Shown here: positions 1 to 7,768 of the stretch, one piece after another
How the letters are laid out: every line of letters begins with the position of its first letter
How positions within the stretch are numbered: position 1 is the first letter of the stretch
Origin: Flavipsychrobacter sp.
GTDB taxonomy: Bacteria > Bacteroidota > Bacteroidia > Chitinophagales > Chitinophagaceae
DNA: 64,000 nucleotides
NCBI GenBank assembly: GCA_016787265.1
Contig: JAEUVF010000013.1
Span: 310,001 to 374,000, forward strand
Direction of reading: 5' to 3'
Made by a program: the position numbers and the translations under genes
The notes under the pieces: generated by a model
Seen by the model: only the letters and a program-made list of their open reading frames with translations
Told to the model about the DNA's origin: nothing
Database searches by the model: none

Positions 1-734
1 TGTTAGGTGCCAAAGTAGTGGCTGCTACCAGTGGAAGTAAAACCCTGAAAGACGCCACCAATGAGGCTATCCGCGACTGGATCAACAATCCTTCAGATAC
101 GCATTACATTATAGGAAGTGTGGTGGGGCCACATCCTTATCCGGATATGGTGGCCAGGTTTCAAAGTGTTATCAGTGAAGAAACCCGCTGGCAACTGAAA
201 GAGAAAACCGGCTCCGAGCTGCCCACCCATGTGATTGCCTGTGTTGGTGGCGGAAGCAATGCAGCAGGCGCTTTTTATCATTTCCTGGATGAATTATCCG
301 TTCAACTGGTTGCTGTGGAAGCGGCTGGCCATGGCGTGCACAGCGGACTTTCTGCTGCAACTACAGCCCTGGGAAAACCAGGTGTATTGCATGGTAGCAA
401 GAGCCTGGTGATTCAAACGGATGATGGTCAGGTAGTGGAACCGCATAGTATATCAGCCGGACTCGATTACCCTGGCATTGGACCTTTACATGCTAATCTG
501 TTTGACAGCGGAAGGGGGCAGTTTCTGGCAGTAACAGATGAGGACGCACTACGGTCAGCTTTTGATATTGCAAGAATGGAGGGGATTATTCCTGCCTTGG
601 AAACTGCCCATGCATTTTCAGCACTGTCTCAGTTGTCCTTAAAGGAAACCGACCAGGTGGTAGTGTGTTTGAGCGGTAGAGGAGATAAAGATCTTGCTAC
701 CTACATGAAACAAATGGAAATGATGGGCATCTGA
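1..734 (+). CDS. trpB: Tryptophan synthase beta chain, C-terminal part (5' truncated by window edge)
   Basis: This is the last ~243 residues of TrpB, the PLP enzyme that joins indole and serine to make tryptophan in the alpha2-beta2 complex. The frame is open from base 3, so the gene begins outside the window; the full protein is normally ~390-400 residues. The PLP-phosphate-binding glycine loop is visible as [10 protein letters not shown], followed by the conserved stretch [13 protein letters not shown]. The PLP lysine lies in the missing part. The stop codon overlaps the next ATG by one base, and trpA follows after one GNAT gene, which confirms a tryptophan operon. Confidence 0.97.
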   Translation, partial: LGAKVVAATSGSKTLKDATNEAIRDWINNPSDTHYIIGSVVGPHPYPDMVARFQSVISEETRWQLKEKTGSELPTHVIACVGGGSNAAGAFYHFLDELSVQLVAVEAAGHGVHSGLSAATTALGKPGVLHGSKSLVIQTDDGQVVEPHSISAGLDYPGIGPLHANLFDSGRGQFLAVTDEDALRSAFDIARMEGIIPALETAHAFSALSQLSLKETDQVVVCLSGRGDKDLATYMKQMEMMGI

Positions 735-1204
735 TGGAAGAATTGATAACGATAGAACCTTTTGAGGAGTGCTGGGCACCGGATTTTAAACGACTGAATA
801 AGGCCTGGCTGGAAACCTATTTTGAAGTGGAACCGGTGGATGAAGAAATGTTGAGCAATCCGCGCACCTATTATCTGGATAAAGGCGGATTTATTTATTT
901 CGCTTTGTTAAATGCCCAGGTTATCGGATGTTATGCCTTAATCAAAACCGGAGATCATAGTTTCGAATTATCCAAAATGGCCGTGGATTCAGCCTTTCAG
1001 GGTCGGCATACCGGACATTTACTGGTGGAGCATGCTATTGTTGCTGCAAAAGAGAAAGGTGCTACTGTTCTTCAGTTATATTCCCATACCAAACTAGGAG
1101 CGGCCCTTCACCTGTATAAAAAATTCGGATTTGTCGAAATACCGGTGGGGAATTCGATTTACAAAAGATCTGATATAAAAATGGAAAAAATACTGACGAG
1201 TTAA
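734..1204 (+). CDS. GNAT family N-acetyltransferase (between trpB and trpA)
   Basis: A 156-residue GNAT-fold acyltransferase. The acetyl-CoA-binding segment is seen around SKMAVDSAFQGRHTGHLL, a degenerate form of the usual Q/RxxGxG/A loop. It is followed by the GAALHLYKKFGFVE motif typical of the C-terminal half of the fold. The substrate cannot be read from the sequence. The start overlaps the trpB stop by one base and trpA begins 10 bp after its stop, so it must be co-transcribed with the tryptophan genes. Whether it acts on an indole or amino-acid intermediate or is only a passenger is unknown. Confidence 0.85.
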   Translation: MEELITIEPFEECWAPDFKRLNKAWLETYFEVEPVDEEMLSNPRTYYLDKGGFIYFALLNAQVIGCYALIKTGDHSFELSKMAVDSAFQGRHTGHLLVEHAIVAAKEKGATVLQLYSHTKLGAALHLYKKFGFVEIPVGNSIYKRSDIKMEKILTS

Positions 1205-1214
1205 GCATATTGAT

Positions 1215-1982
1215 ATGAGCAGAATTCAAGCATTATTTCAACAGAAGCATAAACGCGTTTTAAATGTGTATTGTACGGCCGGGTATCCTGAACTCAATAG
1301 TACGCTGCCAGTGATGGAATCTTTACAGGCGAACGGAGCAGACCTGGTAGAATTGGGTATTCCCTACAGTGATCCACTGGCTGACGGTCCGGTTATTCAG
1401 CAAAGTAGTGCAGTTGCGCTTGAAAATGGAATGACCATTGCGACGTTGTTTGAACAGTTGGATGGTTTTCGGAATCGCATAACCGTTCCTGTTATACTGA
1501 TGGGGTATATGAATCCCGTTTTGCAGTATGGATTTGAACGATTCTGTGCGGATGCTGCAAGAGTAGGGGTGGATGGATTGATTCTGCCCGATTTGCCTGA
1601 ATATGAATTTGAAACAGAGTATGGCTCCATTATACGCAAATATGGCCTGGACTTCATATTCCTGGTAACACCGGAAACTACTGAACACAGGGTTAAAAAA
1701 CTGGATGGACTGAGTACCGGTTTTTTATATGCGGTTTCTTCCTCGTCAACAACGGGAGCCAACAAACAAATGAACAGTGTGCAGGATTATCTGCAGCGAC
1801 TTGCTTCGTATCAGTTAAAAAATCCCGTGTTGGTTGGTTTTGGTATTAAGGACCGCGAAAGTTTTGATGCCGCCTGTGCACATGCAAATGGTGCAATCAT
1901 CGGAACTGCCTATATCAAAGCATTGGAAGGAGCAAAAGAAGTGGGTACTGCTACCAAAGAATTTTTAAGTACAATAGTTTAG
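1215..1982 (+). CDS. trpA: Tryptophan synthase alpha chain
   Basis: A 255-residue TIM-barrel enzyme that cleaves indole-3-glycerol phosphate to indole and glyceraldehyde-3-phosphate; indole is channelled to TrpB. The catalytic glutamate lies in VELGIPYSDPLADGPVIQ, which also contains the catalytic aspartate (PLADGP). The phosphate-binding end is seen in VGFGIKD and GAIIGTAYIKAL. Length and motifs are normal for the family. It is the last trp gene, and hisH starts 10 bp after its stop, so trp and his genes probably share a transcript. Confidence 0.97.
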   Translation: MSRIQALFQQKHKRVLNVYCTAGYPELNSTLPVMESLQANGADLVELGIPYSDPLADGPVIQQSSAVALENGMTIATLFEQLDGFRNRITVPVILMGYMNPVLQYGFERFCADAARVGVDGLILPDLPEYEFETEYGSIIRKYGLDFIFLVTPETTEHRVKKLDGLSTGFLYAVSSSSTTGANKQMNSVQDYLQRLASYQLKNPVLVGFGIKDRESFDAACAHANGAIIGTAYIKALEGAKEVGTATKEFLSTIV

Positions 1983-1991
1983 ATCGTCCGC

Positions 1992-2609
1992 ATGGAAATA
2001 GCAATCGTTAAATACAATGCAGGAAATATTCAGAGTGTACTCTATGCACTTGAAAGAATCGGTGCAACAGCAATCGTGACAGATGAATTGGAGACGCTGC
2101 AGAAAGCTGATAAAATCATTTTTCCGGGTGTAGGGGAAGCAAGTACAGCCATGCAGTACCTGAGCGAAAGAAAACTGGATCAGTTGATCAAAGGTTTGCA
2201 GCAACCGGTACTGGGTATCTGCCTGGGAATGCAACTAATGTGTACACATTCAGCAGAGAATGATACAGTGTGCCTGGGGATTTTTGAAGAATATGTTCAG
2301 TCTTTTCATTCTTTAAAAGCAGGCCTTCCTGAAGCTGACCAGCATAACTACAAAATTCCGCAGATGGGATGGAATACAATTTCTAATCTGCAAACCAAAC
2401 TCTTTGAGGGGGTCGAAGAAAACAGCTATTGTTATTTTGTACACGGTTATTATGCAGCGATAGGTCCGGATACTATTGCCACAACCGATTACCTCAAGCC
2501 GTATAGTTCTGCCCTGCACCGTAATAATTTTTATGGAGTACAGTTTCACCCGGAAAAATCGGCGGCTGTTGGAGAACAGATTCTGAAAAACTTCATCGAA
2601 AAGATATGA
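1992..2609 (+). CDS. hisH: Imidazole glycerol phosphate synthase, glutaminase subunit
   Basis: A 205-residue class I glutamine amidotransferase. It releases ammonia from glutamine for HisF, making imidazole glycerol phosphate and AICAR in histidine synthesis. The nucleophile is Cys77 in GICLGMQ, and the triad His and Glu are in VQFHPEKS near the C-terminus. The partner hisF is three genes downstream. The stop overlaps the following PLP-decarboxylase gene by 4 bp (ATGA), so the two are translationally linked. Confidence 0.97.
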   Translation: MEIAIVKYNAGNIQSVLYALERIGATAIVTDELETLQKADKIIFPGVGEASTAMQYLSERKLDQLIKGLQQPVLGICLGMQLMCTHSAENDTVCLGIFEEYVQSFHSLKAGLPEADQHNYKIPQMGWNTISNLQTKLFEGVEENSYCYFVHGYYAAIGPDTIATTDYLKPYSSALHRNNFYGVQFHPEKSAAVGEQILKNFIEKI

Positions 2610-4036
2610 GTGTAAGCATTCAGGAAGACCTGCAACAGCTGGCTGAAATTCTGGAAGCTGCAAAAGATGCAGGAGCTGCCTATCTGAAAGAACTGCCAGA
2701 TCGGGCAACTACTTCCCATCCGGGTGCTCTCAACTGGCCTGCATTACCTGAAAATGGTTCTGGTGCATTGAATACACTCGCTCAATTCAAAAATCTTTTT
2801 TACCCTTATATCGTTGCCAGTTCGGGACCCCGTTATTGGGGTTTTGTTACCGGAGGAGGAACACCCGCAGCCATACTGGGCGACTGGCTTACTGCTGTGT
2901 TTGATCAGAATGCGCAATTGTCCACCGGTATTGGAGATGCATCAGCCCTTTTGGAAATTCAAACCGTAAAGCTACTGCTTGAATTATTTGGTTTGCCGGA
3001 AAATTTTATGGGTGCAATTGTAACAGGAGCTACCATGGCCAATTTTACCGGATTGGCAGGTGCCAGGCAGTGGGCCGGACAACAACTGGGTCAGGATATC
3101 GCACGCGACGGACTTCGGGTATCCATACCTGTTTATTCTGCTGCTCCCCATTCCAGTAGTCTGAAAGCATTGGCTATGTTGGGTATGGGCAGTGGTAATA
3201 TAGAGATCATTCCAACTTTACCGGACAGGGAAGCAATGGATGTCCAGGTATTACTGGAAAAACTGCCTGCTGATCCAAACCAGCCTTTCATCCTGATTGC
3301 AAGTGGAGGTACGGTAAATAGTGTGGATTTTGATGACCTGGCAGCAATTGCGCAGCTCAAAGAATCCCGTAATTGCTGGATTCATATTGATGCAGCATTT
3401 GGAGCCTTTGCAGCGCTTTCTGAAAAGCATGCTCCCCTGTTGAAAGGCTGGGAACTGGCCGATAGCATCACCGTTGATTTTCACAAATGGCTGAATGTCC
3501 CCTACGACAACGCCATGATCTTTACCCGGAAAGAACATGCGGTTTACCAGGTGCAGAGTTTTCAGAACTCGGCAGCGCCCTACCTGGGAAATCCCTGGGA
3601 ACAATTTTCCTACCTGAATTATGTGCCGGAGAATAGCAGGCGCTTCAGAGCCCTGCCGGTTTGGTTCAGCCTGATGGCTTATGGTAAAGCCGGGTACCGG
3701 GACTTGGTTGAAAATTGCATATCACTCGCCAATGAATTTGGTTCAAGACTTTTAGAAACCGGTTATTTTCGGTTACTCGCTCCAGTTAGATTGAATACGG
3801 TTTGCTTTCAGCCGGATCCCCAAAAAACAAATGGCCTGACTATTCCAGAATTATTAAATGAACTGAATCGGGATGGCCTGGTTTTTATGACGCCATCGGT
3901 ATATAAGGGTGAGTCCTGCATTCGTGCGGCACTTGTTAACTACAGAACCACCGCAAAAGATATTGATATCGCCCTAACTGCAATTGTAAAAGCAGTTGAA
4001 AAAATAAGTAATCTTAAAAAGGCTTCACCATTATGA
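2606..4036 (+). CDS. PLP-dependent group II decarboxylase-like enzyme
   Basis: A 476-residue fold-type I PLP enzyme of the pyridoxal-dependent decarboxylase (AADC/glutamate decarboxylase-like) family. The Schiff-base lysine is Lys294 in TVDFHKWLNVPYD, and the upstream HIDAAFGAFA carries the PLP-pyridine-contacting aspartate. The N-terminal half has the SSGPRYWGFVTGG and TGATMANFTGLAGAR motifs. The substrate (aromatic amino acid, histidine, glutamate or other) is not decided by the sequence. It overlaps hisH by 4 bp and the next GNAT gene by 4 bp, so it is embedded in the his operon. Family call is firm; function in histidine metabolism is only suggested by context. Confidence 0.88.
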   Translation: MSVSIQEDLQQLAEILEAAKDAGAAYLKELPDRATTSHPGALNWPALPENGSGALNTLAQFKNLFYPYIVASSGPRYWGFVTGGGTPAAILGDWLTAVFDQNAQLSTGIGDASALLEIQTVKLLLELFGLPENFMGAIVTGATMANFTGLAGARQWAGQQLGQDIARDGLRVSIPVYSAAPHSSSLKALAMLGMGSGNIEIIPTLPDREAMDVQVLLEKLPADPNQPFILIASGGTVNSVDFDDLAAIAQLKESRNCWIHIDAAFGAFAALSEKHAPLLKGWELADSITVDFHKWLNVPYDNAMIFTRKEHAVYQVQSFQNSAAPYLGNPWEQFSYLNYVPENSRRFRALPVWFSLMAYGKAGYRDLVENCISLANEFGSRLLETGYFRLLAPVRLNTVCFQPDPQKTNGLTIPELLNELNRDGLVFMTPSVYKGESCIRAALVNYRTTAKDIDIALTAIVKAVEKISNLKKASPL

Positions 4037-4464
4037 TGAAGCCTGAATTTGAAATTAAATCGGTCCCTCTCGAAGTAGTATTGCCGATCCGCCAGGAAGT
4101 TATGTATCCCGGGCAAGCTGCGGAACTGGCGCAGGTTGCCGGTGATGAAGATGCCCTTCATTGGGGCCTTTTTGCAAATCACAGGCTGGTTTCAGTGATC
4201 TCTCTTTTTAACAGTAAAAAATATGGCCGGTCCCTGCAATTCCGGAAATTTGCTACCCTGGCAGATTATCAGGGAAAGGGTTATGGTTCACGGTTACTGC
4301 AGGAAGTATTAGACTATGGAATATCACAAGGCTATGCTGTTATCTGGTGTAACGCACGGGTTTCTGCTCTCGGTTTTTACAACCGTTTTGGCTTTTGTCA
4401 GGATGGGGAGGCATGGCAAAAAAATGGAATTGATTATATCATCATAAAAAAAGCGCTGCGATAA
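4033..4464 (+). CDS. GNAT family N-acetyltransferase (inside his operon)
   Basis: A 143-residue GNAT acyltransferase. The acetyl-CoA pyrophosphate loop is clear as YQGKGYGSRLL, and the C-terminal motif is NARVSALGFYNRFGFC. The family usually modifies amino groups of small molecules or proteins; the substrate here is unknown. It overlaps the preceding decarboxylase gene by 4 bp and the hisA start by 1 bp, so expression is coupled to both. A decarboxylase followed by an acetyltransferase could make and then acetylate an amine, but this is inference from order only. Confidence 0.87.
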   Translation: MMKPEFEIKSVPLEVVLPIRQEVMYPGQAAELAQVAGDEDALHWGLFANHRLVSVISLFNSKKYGRSLQFRKFATLADYQGKGYGSRLLQEVLDYGISQGYAVIWCNARVSALGFYNRFGFCQDGEAWQKNGIDYIIIKKALR

Positions 4465-5195
4465 TGGAAATAATTCCTGCAATAGATTTGATAGATGGAA
4501 AATGTGTTCGTTTAACCCAGGGTGATTATGCGCAAAAAACCATTTACAACGAACGACCGCTGGAAGTGGCAAAACAGTTTGAGGATGCGGGATTAAAAAG
4601 ACTGCACCTGGTAGATCTGGATGGTGCGAAGGCAGGCGCTGTAAAAAACTGGAAAGTGCTGGAAGAACTGGCCGGAAAAACAGGCTTGATAATTGATTTC
4701 GGCGGTGGTATTAAAAAAGAAGAGGACCTGAAAATAGTTTTTGAATCCGGTGCTGCCTTGGCAACAATAGGAAGTCTGGCAGTAAAACAGGAAGCTCTTT
4801 TTATTCAATGGATCCAGGCTTATGGGGCTGATAAATTTTTATTGGGCGCGGATGTGAAGGAAGAAAAAATTGCCATTTCGGGATGGCTGGAAACTACGGA
4901 TATTCCTATCCGTGAGTTTATTGGAAACTATCTGTCAAAGGGACTAAAACAGATTTTCTGTACCGATGTGAGTAAGGATGGTAAATTGGAAGGTCCGGCT
5001 ACAATCCTGTACGCGTCCATTCTTGAAGCGTATCCCGAGCTGCAGCTGATCGCCAGTGGGGGTGTAAGCAATATGAAAGACCTCGAGGCACTGGCAGCAA
5101 TAGGATGTAGCGGAGCCATTGTAGGGAAAGCCATTTATGAGAACCGGATCTCTCTTCCGGAACTTACCCGGTTTAATGAACAAAAAAGAAATTGA
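4464..5195 (+). CDS. hisA: ProFAR isomerase (1-(5-phosphoribosyl)-5-[(5-phosphoribosylamino)methylideneamino]imidazole-4-carboxamide isomerase)
   Basis: A 243-residue TIM-barrel isomerase that opens the ribose of ProFAR to give PRFAR, the substrate of HisF/HisH. The N-terminal catalytic aspartate is in [18 protein letters not shown]. The second catalytic aspartate is in [15 protein letters not shown]. Phosphate loops are seen in [12 protein letters not shown] and [12 protein letters not shown]. Its ATG overlaps the upstream GNAT stop by one base. Length is normal. Confidence 0.97.
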   Translation: MEIIPAIDLIDGKCVRLTQGDYAQKTIYNERPLEVAKQFEDAGLKRLHLVDLDGAKAGAVKNWKVLEELAGKTGLIIDFGGGIKKEEDLKIVFESGAALATIGSLAVKQEALFIQWIQAYGADKFLLGADVKEEKIAISGWLETTDIPIREFIGNYLSKGLKQIFCTDVSKDGKLEGPATILYASILEAYPELQLIASGGVSNMKDLEALAAIGCSGAIVGKAIYENRISLPELTRFNEQKRN

Positions 5196-5197
5196 AA

Positions 5198-5959
5198 ATG
5201 CTGACGAAACGTATCATACCCTGCCTGGATATCAAAGATGGCCGCACCGTTAAAGGAACCAACTTTGTTGACCTTCGGGATGCCGGGGATCCGGTTGAGC
5301 TGGGAAGGTTGTATGCCGAACAGGGTGCCGATGAGCTGGTTTTCCTGGACATCACAGCAACGGTTGAAAAAAGAAAAACATTAAGTGAGCTGGTGAATCG
5401 AATCAGTCACCAGATTAATATTCCTTTCACAGTTGGTGGTGGTATCAGCAGTGTAGAAGATGTAAGCCTGCTCCTGCAAAACGGAGCCGATAAAATATCC
5501 GTAAATACAGCAGCATTCAAACGACCGGCTTTGATCGCAGAACTGGCCAAACAGTTTGGTAGCCAGTGTGTGGTGCTGGCGATAGATACGCGCCTGGAAG
5601 AGGATGGAGAATGGTATGTATACCTCAATGGCGGGCGTACCAAAACCGACCGCCGCTGTATTGATTGGGCGGAGGAAGCGGTTGGATTAGGGGCGGGCGA
5701 AATACTACTCACTTCCATGAATCATGATGGAACCAAGCAGGGCTTCGCACTGGATATTACCGGAAAACTGGCAAACCGGCTACCGGTTCCGGTAATTGCA
5801 AGTGGAGGAGGTGGAACGGTAGAGCATTTCGTGGATGTGTTTCAAAAGGCCCAGGCAGATGCTGCCCTGGCAGCCAGTATTTTTCATTTCAAGGAAGTTG
5901 CCATTCCGGATTTAAAGAAAAGCCTGTCAACGGCAGGCATTCCGGTTCGGATCGGGTAG
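5198..5959 (+). CDS. hisF: Imidazole glycerol phosphate synthase, cyclase subunit
   Basis: A 253-residue TIM-barrel cyclase that uses ammonia from HisH to turn PRFAR into imidazole glycerol phosphate and AICAR. Conserved motifs are [16 protein letters not shown] (catalytic Asp), [26 protein letters not shown] (second catalytic Asp) and [13 protein letters not shown]. The open frame extends to a TTG at 5192, but the ATG at 5198 gives the standard [10 protein letters not shown]-terminus and is chosen. It lies just after the hisA stop (5193-5195). Confidence 0.97.
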   Translation: MLTKRIIPCLDIKDGRTVKGTNFVDLRDAGDPVELGRLYAEQGADELVFLDITATVEKRKTLSELVNRISHQINIPFTVGGGISSVEDVSLLLQNGADKISVNTAAFKRPALIAELAKQFGSQCVVLAIDTRLEEDGEWYVYLNGGRTKTDRRCIDWAEEAVGLGAGEILLTSMNHDGTKQGFALDITGKLANRLPVPVIASGGGGTVEHFVDVFQKAQADAALAASIFHFKEVAIPDLKKSLSTAGIPVRIG

Positions 5960-5985
5960 CTTTAAAATTGAGTACATTTGAAGGT

Positions 5986-6582
5986 ATGAAAGTTGATTTT
6001 CAGAAATATGCAGATGGATTGGTTCCGGCAATTATTCAGGACCATACCACCCAAAAGGTGTTGATGCTGGGCTTTATGAACGAAGAGGCTCTTAAAAAAA
6101 CAGAAGAGACCGGTAAAGTGACATTTTATAGCCGTTCAAAAAACAGGCTCTGGACTAAAGGAGAGGAGAGTGGTCATTTCCTGGAATTAAAATCCATGGC
6201 AGTTGATTGTGATCAGGATACTTTGCTGATTAAGGCAAATCCTCTGGGACCAACCTGCCATACCGGTGCAGATACCTGCTGGAGTGAACGCAATCACCAG
6301 GAAGATTTTCTGTTTTACCTGGAAGATATTATTGATTTGCGCAAACAGGCCTCTCCTGATTCTTCTTATGTTGCTAAGTTGTTCTCAAAGGGATTGAATA
6401 AGATCGCGCAGAAAGTTGGTGAAGAGGCCGTTGAAACAGTGATTGAAGCAAAGGATGATAACGACGCACTGTTTTTAAATGAATCGGCGGACCTTCTTTT
6501 TCACTACCTCATACTGCTGAATGCAAAAGGATTCAAGTTGCAGGATGTGATAGATATATTGAAGGATCGACATGCTAAATAA
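5986..6582 (+). CDS. hisIE: Bifunctional phosphoribosyl-AMP cyclohydrolase / phosphoribosyl-ATP pyrophosphatase
   Basis: A fused HisI-HisE protein of ~198 residues that catalyses steps 2 and 3 of histidine synthesis. The N-terminal HisI domain (about 1-105) shows MLGFMNEEAL, FYSRSKNRLWTKGE and the metal-binding NPLGPTCHTGADTCW. The C-terminal HisE domain (about 110-198) shows KVGEEAVETVIEAK and ESADLLFHYLIL. The ATG at 5986 gives MKVDFQKYADGL; an in-frame TTG at 5968 would add six residues and cannot be excluded. It is the last his gene here; hisG, hisD and hisB are not in the window. Confidence 0.96.
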   Translation: MKVDFQKYADGLVPAIIQDHTTQKVLMLGFMNEEALKKTEETGKVTFYSRSKNRLWTKGEESGHFLELKSMAVDCDQDTLLIKANPLGPTCHTGADTCWSERNHQEDFLFYLEDIIDLRKQASPDSSYVAKLFSKGLNKIAQKVGEEAVETVIEAKDDNDALFLNESADLLFHYLILLNAKGFKLQDVIDILKDRHAK

Positions 6583-6591
6583 TGTACTCGT

Positions 6592-7689
6592 ATGAATTTG
6601 ATTTTCCGTATAGCCCCATTAGTAGCCCTGGTTTTTGGAAGTGTTGAAAGCTTTTCCCAGCAGGGCTTTCAGATTGAAGGAACGATAACAGGTCTTCCTG
6701 ATAAATCCGTTGTTGTAATAACAGACCCGGATAATCCTGCAGATACCCTGGCTAAATCCGTTTCGAAGCAAAACCAGTTCAAATTAAATGGTGCCATTGA
6801 AGATGTGAAACTGTATCATATCTCCTTCCTGCCTTCGGATAAAAAAGGATTACTTTTTCTGGAGAATAAAAAAATGAAAATCTCCGGTGATATCAATTCG
6901 ATTCAGCAATTGAAACTGGAAGGATCTGTCTCTCATGATGGTTTCATCTCCTTTCAGCAACAATTCGAACCCTATTTCAGAAAATATTCGGAGCTCTCAC
7001 AGGCCGCTAATAAGTCTGGCGTTACAGACAGTCTGATGCAGTTGTATCGGCAGTTGGTTGATAACATTGCAGCAGCCGGTGAAAGATTTGCTGCTGAAAA
7101 AAAAGACCAGGTGGTGGCTCCCTTTATGTGGGCAACCATTATGCAGGTAGTTGAAAATCCTGACCTGGTTGAAAAAAGTTTTGCCGGATTTACACCTGAG
7201 GTAAAGTCCAGTTTTTATGGACGTTTCCTGGAAGCCAGAATTGCAGACAGCAAGATAGGCCGGATTGGTTCACCTGCTCTTGAATTTACACAAAATGATC
7301 CTTCCGGTATCCCGGTTAGTTTATCATCTTTCCGTGGCAAATATGTGTTGATTGACTTTTGGGCCAGTTGGTGCGGCCCCTGCAGACAGGAAAATCCGAA
7401 TGTAGTATTGGCGCATGACCGGTTTAAAAATAAAAATTTCACCGTATTGGGGGTTTCCCTTGACAACAACAAGGAAAAATGGCTGAAAGCCATCAAGGAT
7501 GATAAACTCGACTGGACACAGGTCAGTGATCTGAATTATTGGCAAAATGCAGTCGCTCTTCAATATAAGATTCAATCGATCCCTCAGAATCTGCTCATCG
7601 ATCCCAATGGTATCATCATTGGAAAAAATCTACGGGGAGAAGAATTGCAGAGTAAGTTGTGTGAGGTGTTAGGGTGCAAGGAGCAGTAA
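6592..7689 (+). CDS. TlpA-family thioredoxin with N-terminal DUF4369 domain
   Basis: A 365-residue exported thiol-disulfide protein. It has a signal peptide (about residues 1-22, ending SFSQQ), a DUF4369-like beta domain (about 25-115), a helical linker, and a C-terminal thioredoxin fold with the redox motif WCGPC (Cys261/Cys264). The cis-proline region is seen in SIPQNLLIDPNG. Such proteins act in the periplasm as disulfide reductases or in cytochrome maturation. It begins 9 bp after hisIE but is functionally unrelated. It ends just before a long hairpin (7703-7763) that faces the convergent TonB receptor gene. Confidence 0.9.
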   Translation: MNLIFRIAPLVALVFGSVESFSQQGFQIEGTITGLPDKSVVVITDPDNPADTLAKSVSKQNQFKLNGAIEDVKLYHISFLPSDKKGLLFLENKKMKISGDINSIQQLKLEGSVSHDGFISFQQQFEPYFRKYSELSQAANKSGVTDSLMQLYRQLVDNIAAAGERFAAEKKDQVVAPFMWATIMQVVENPDLVEKSFAGFTPEVKSSFYGRFLEARIADSKIGRIGSPALEFTQNDPSGIPVSLSSFRGKYVLIDFWASWCGPCRQENPNVVLAHDRFKNKNFTVLGVSLDNNKEKWLKAIKDDKLDWTQVSDLNYWQNAVALQYKIQSIPQNLLIDPNGIIIGKNLRGEELQSKLCEVLGCKEQ

Positions 7690-7702
7690 GCAATGGAGGA
7701 GA

Positions 7703-7763
7703 GGAGAAAAGGAAGAGGGAGGAATGGAAGACAATCTTCCTTTCCTCCCTCTTCCTTTCCCCC
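7703..7763. terminator. Long purine/pyrimidine hairpin between convergent genes (repeat family A)
   Basis: A 29-nt purine arm (7703-7731) is followed by a 3-nt loop (CAA) and a 29-nt pyrimidine arm (7735-7763) that pairs with it at all but three positions. The hairpin fills the gap between the tlpA-like stop and the stop of the convergent TonB receptor, so it can end transcription or protect 3' ends from either side. The arm shares a 21-base identical stretch (7711-7731) with the complement of 36834-36854, so it belongs to a dispersed repeat family. Confidence 0.75.
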
Positions 7764-7768
7764 GTGCA

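Noticed and set aside
1930..1955. Partial AAGTGGGTAC palindrome match inside trpA
   Set aside because: Only one arm matches and it encodes a normal part of TrpA; no hairpin partner.
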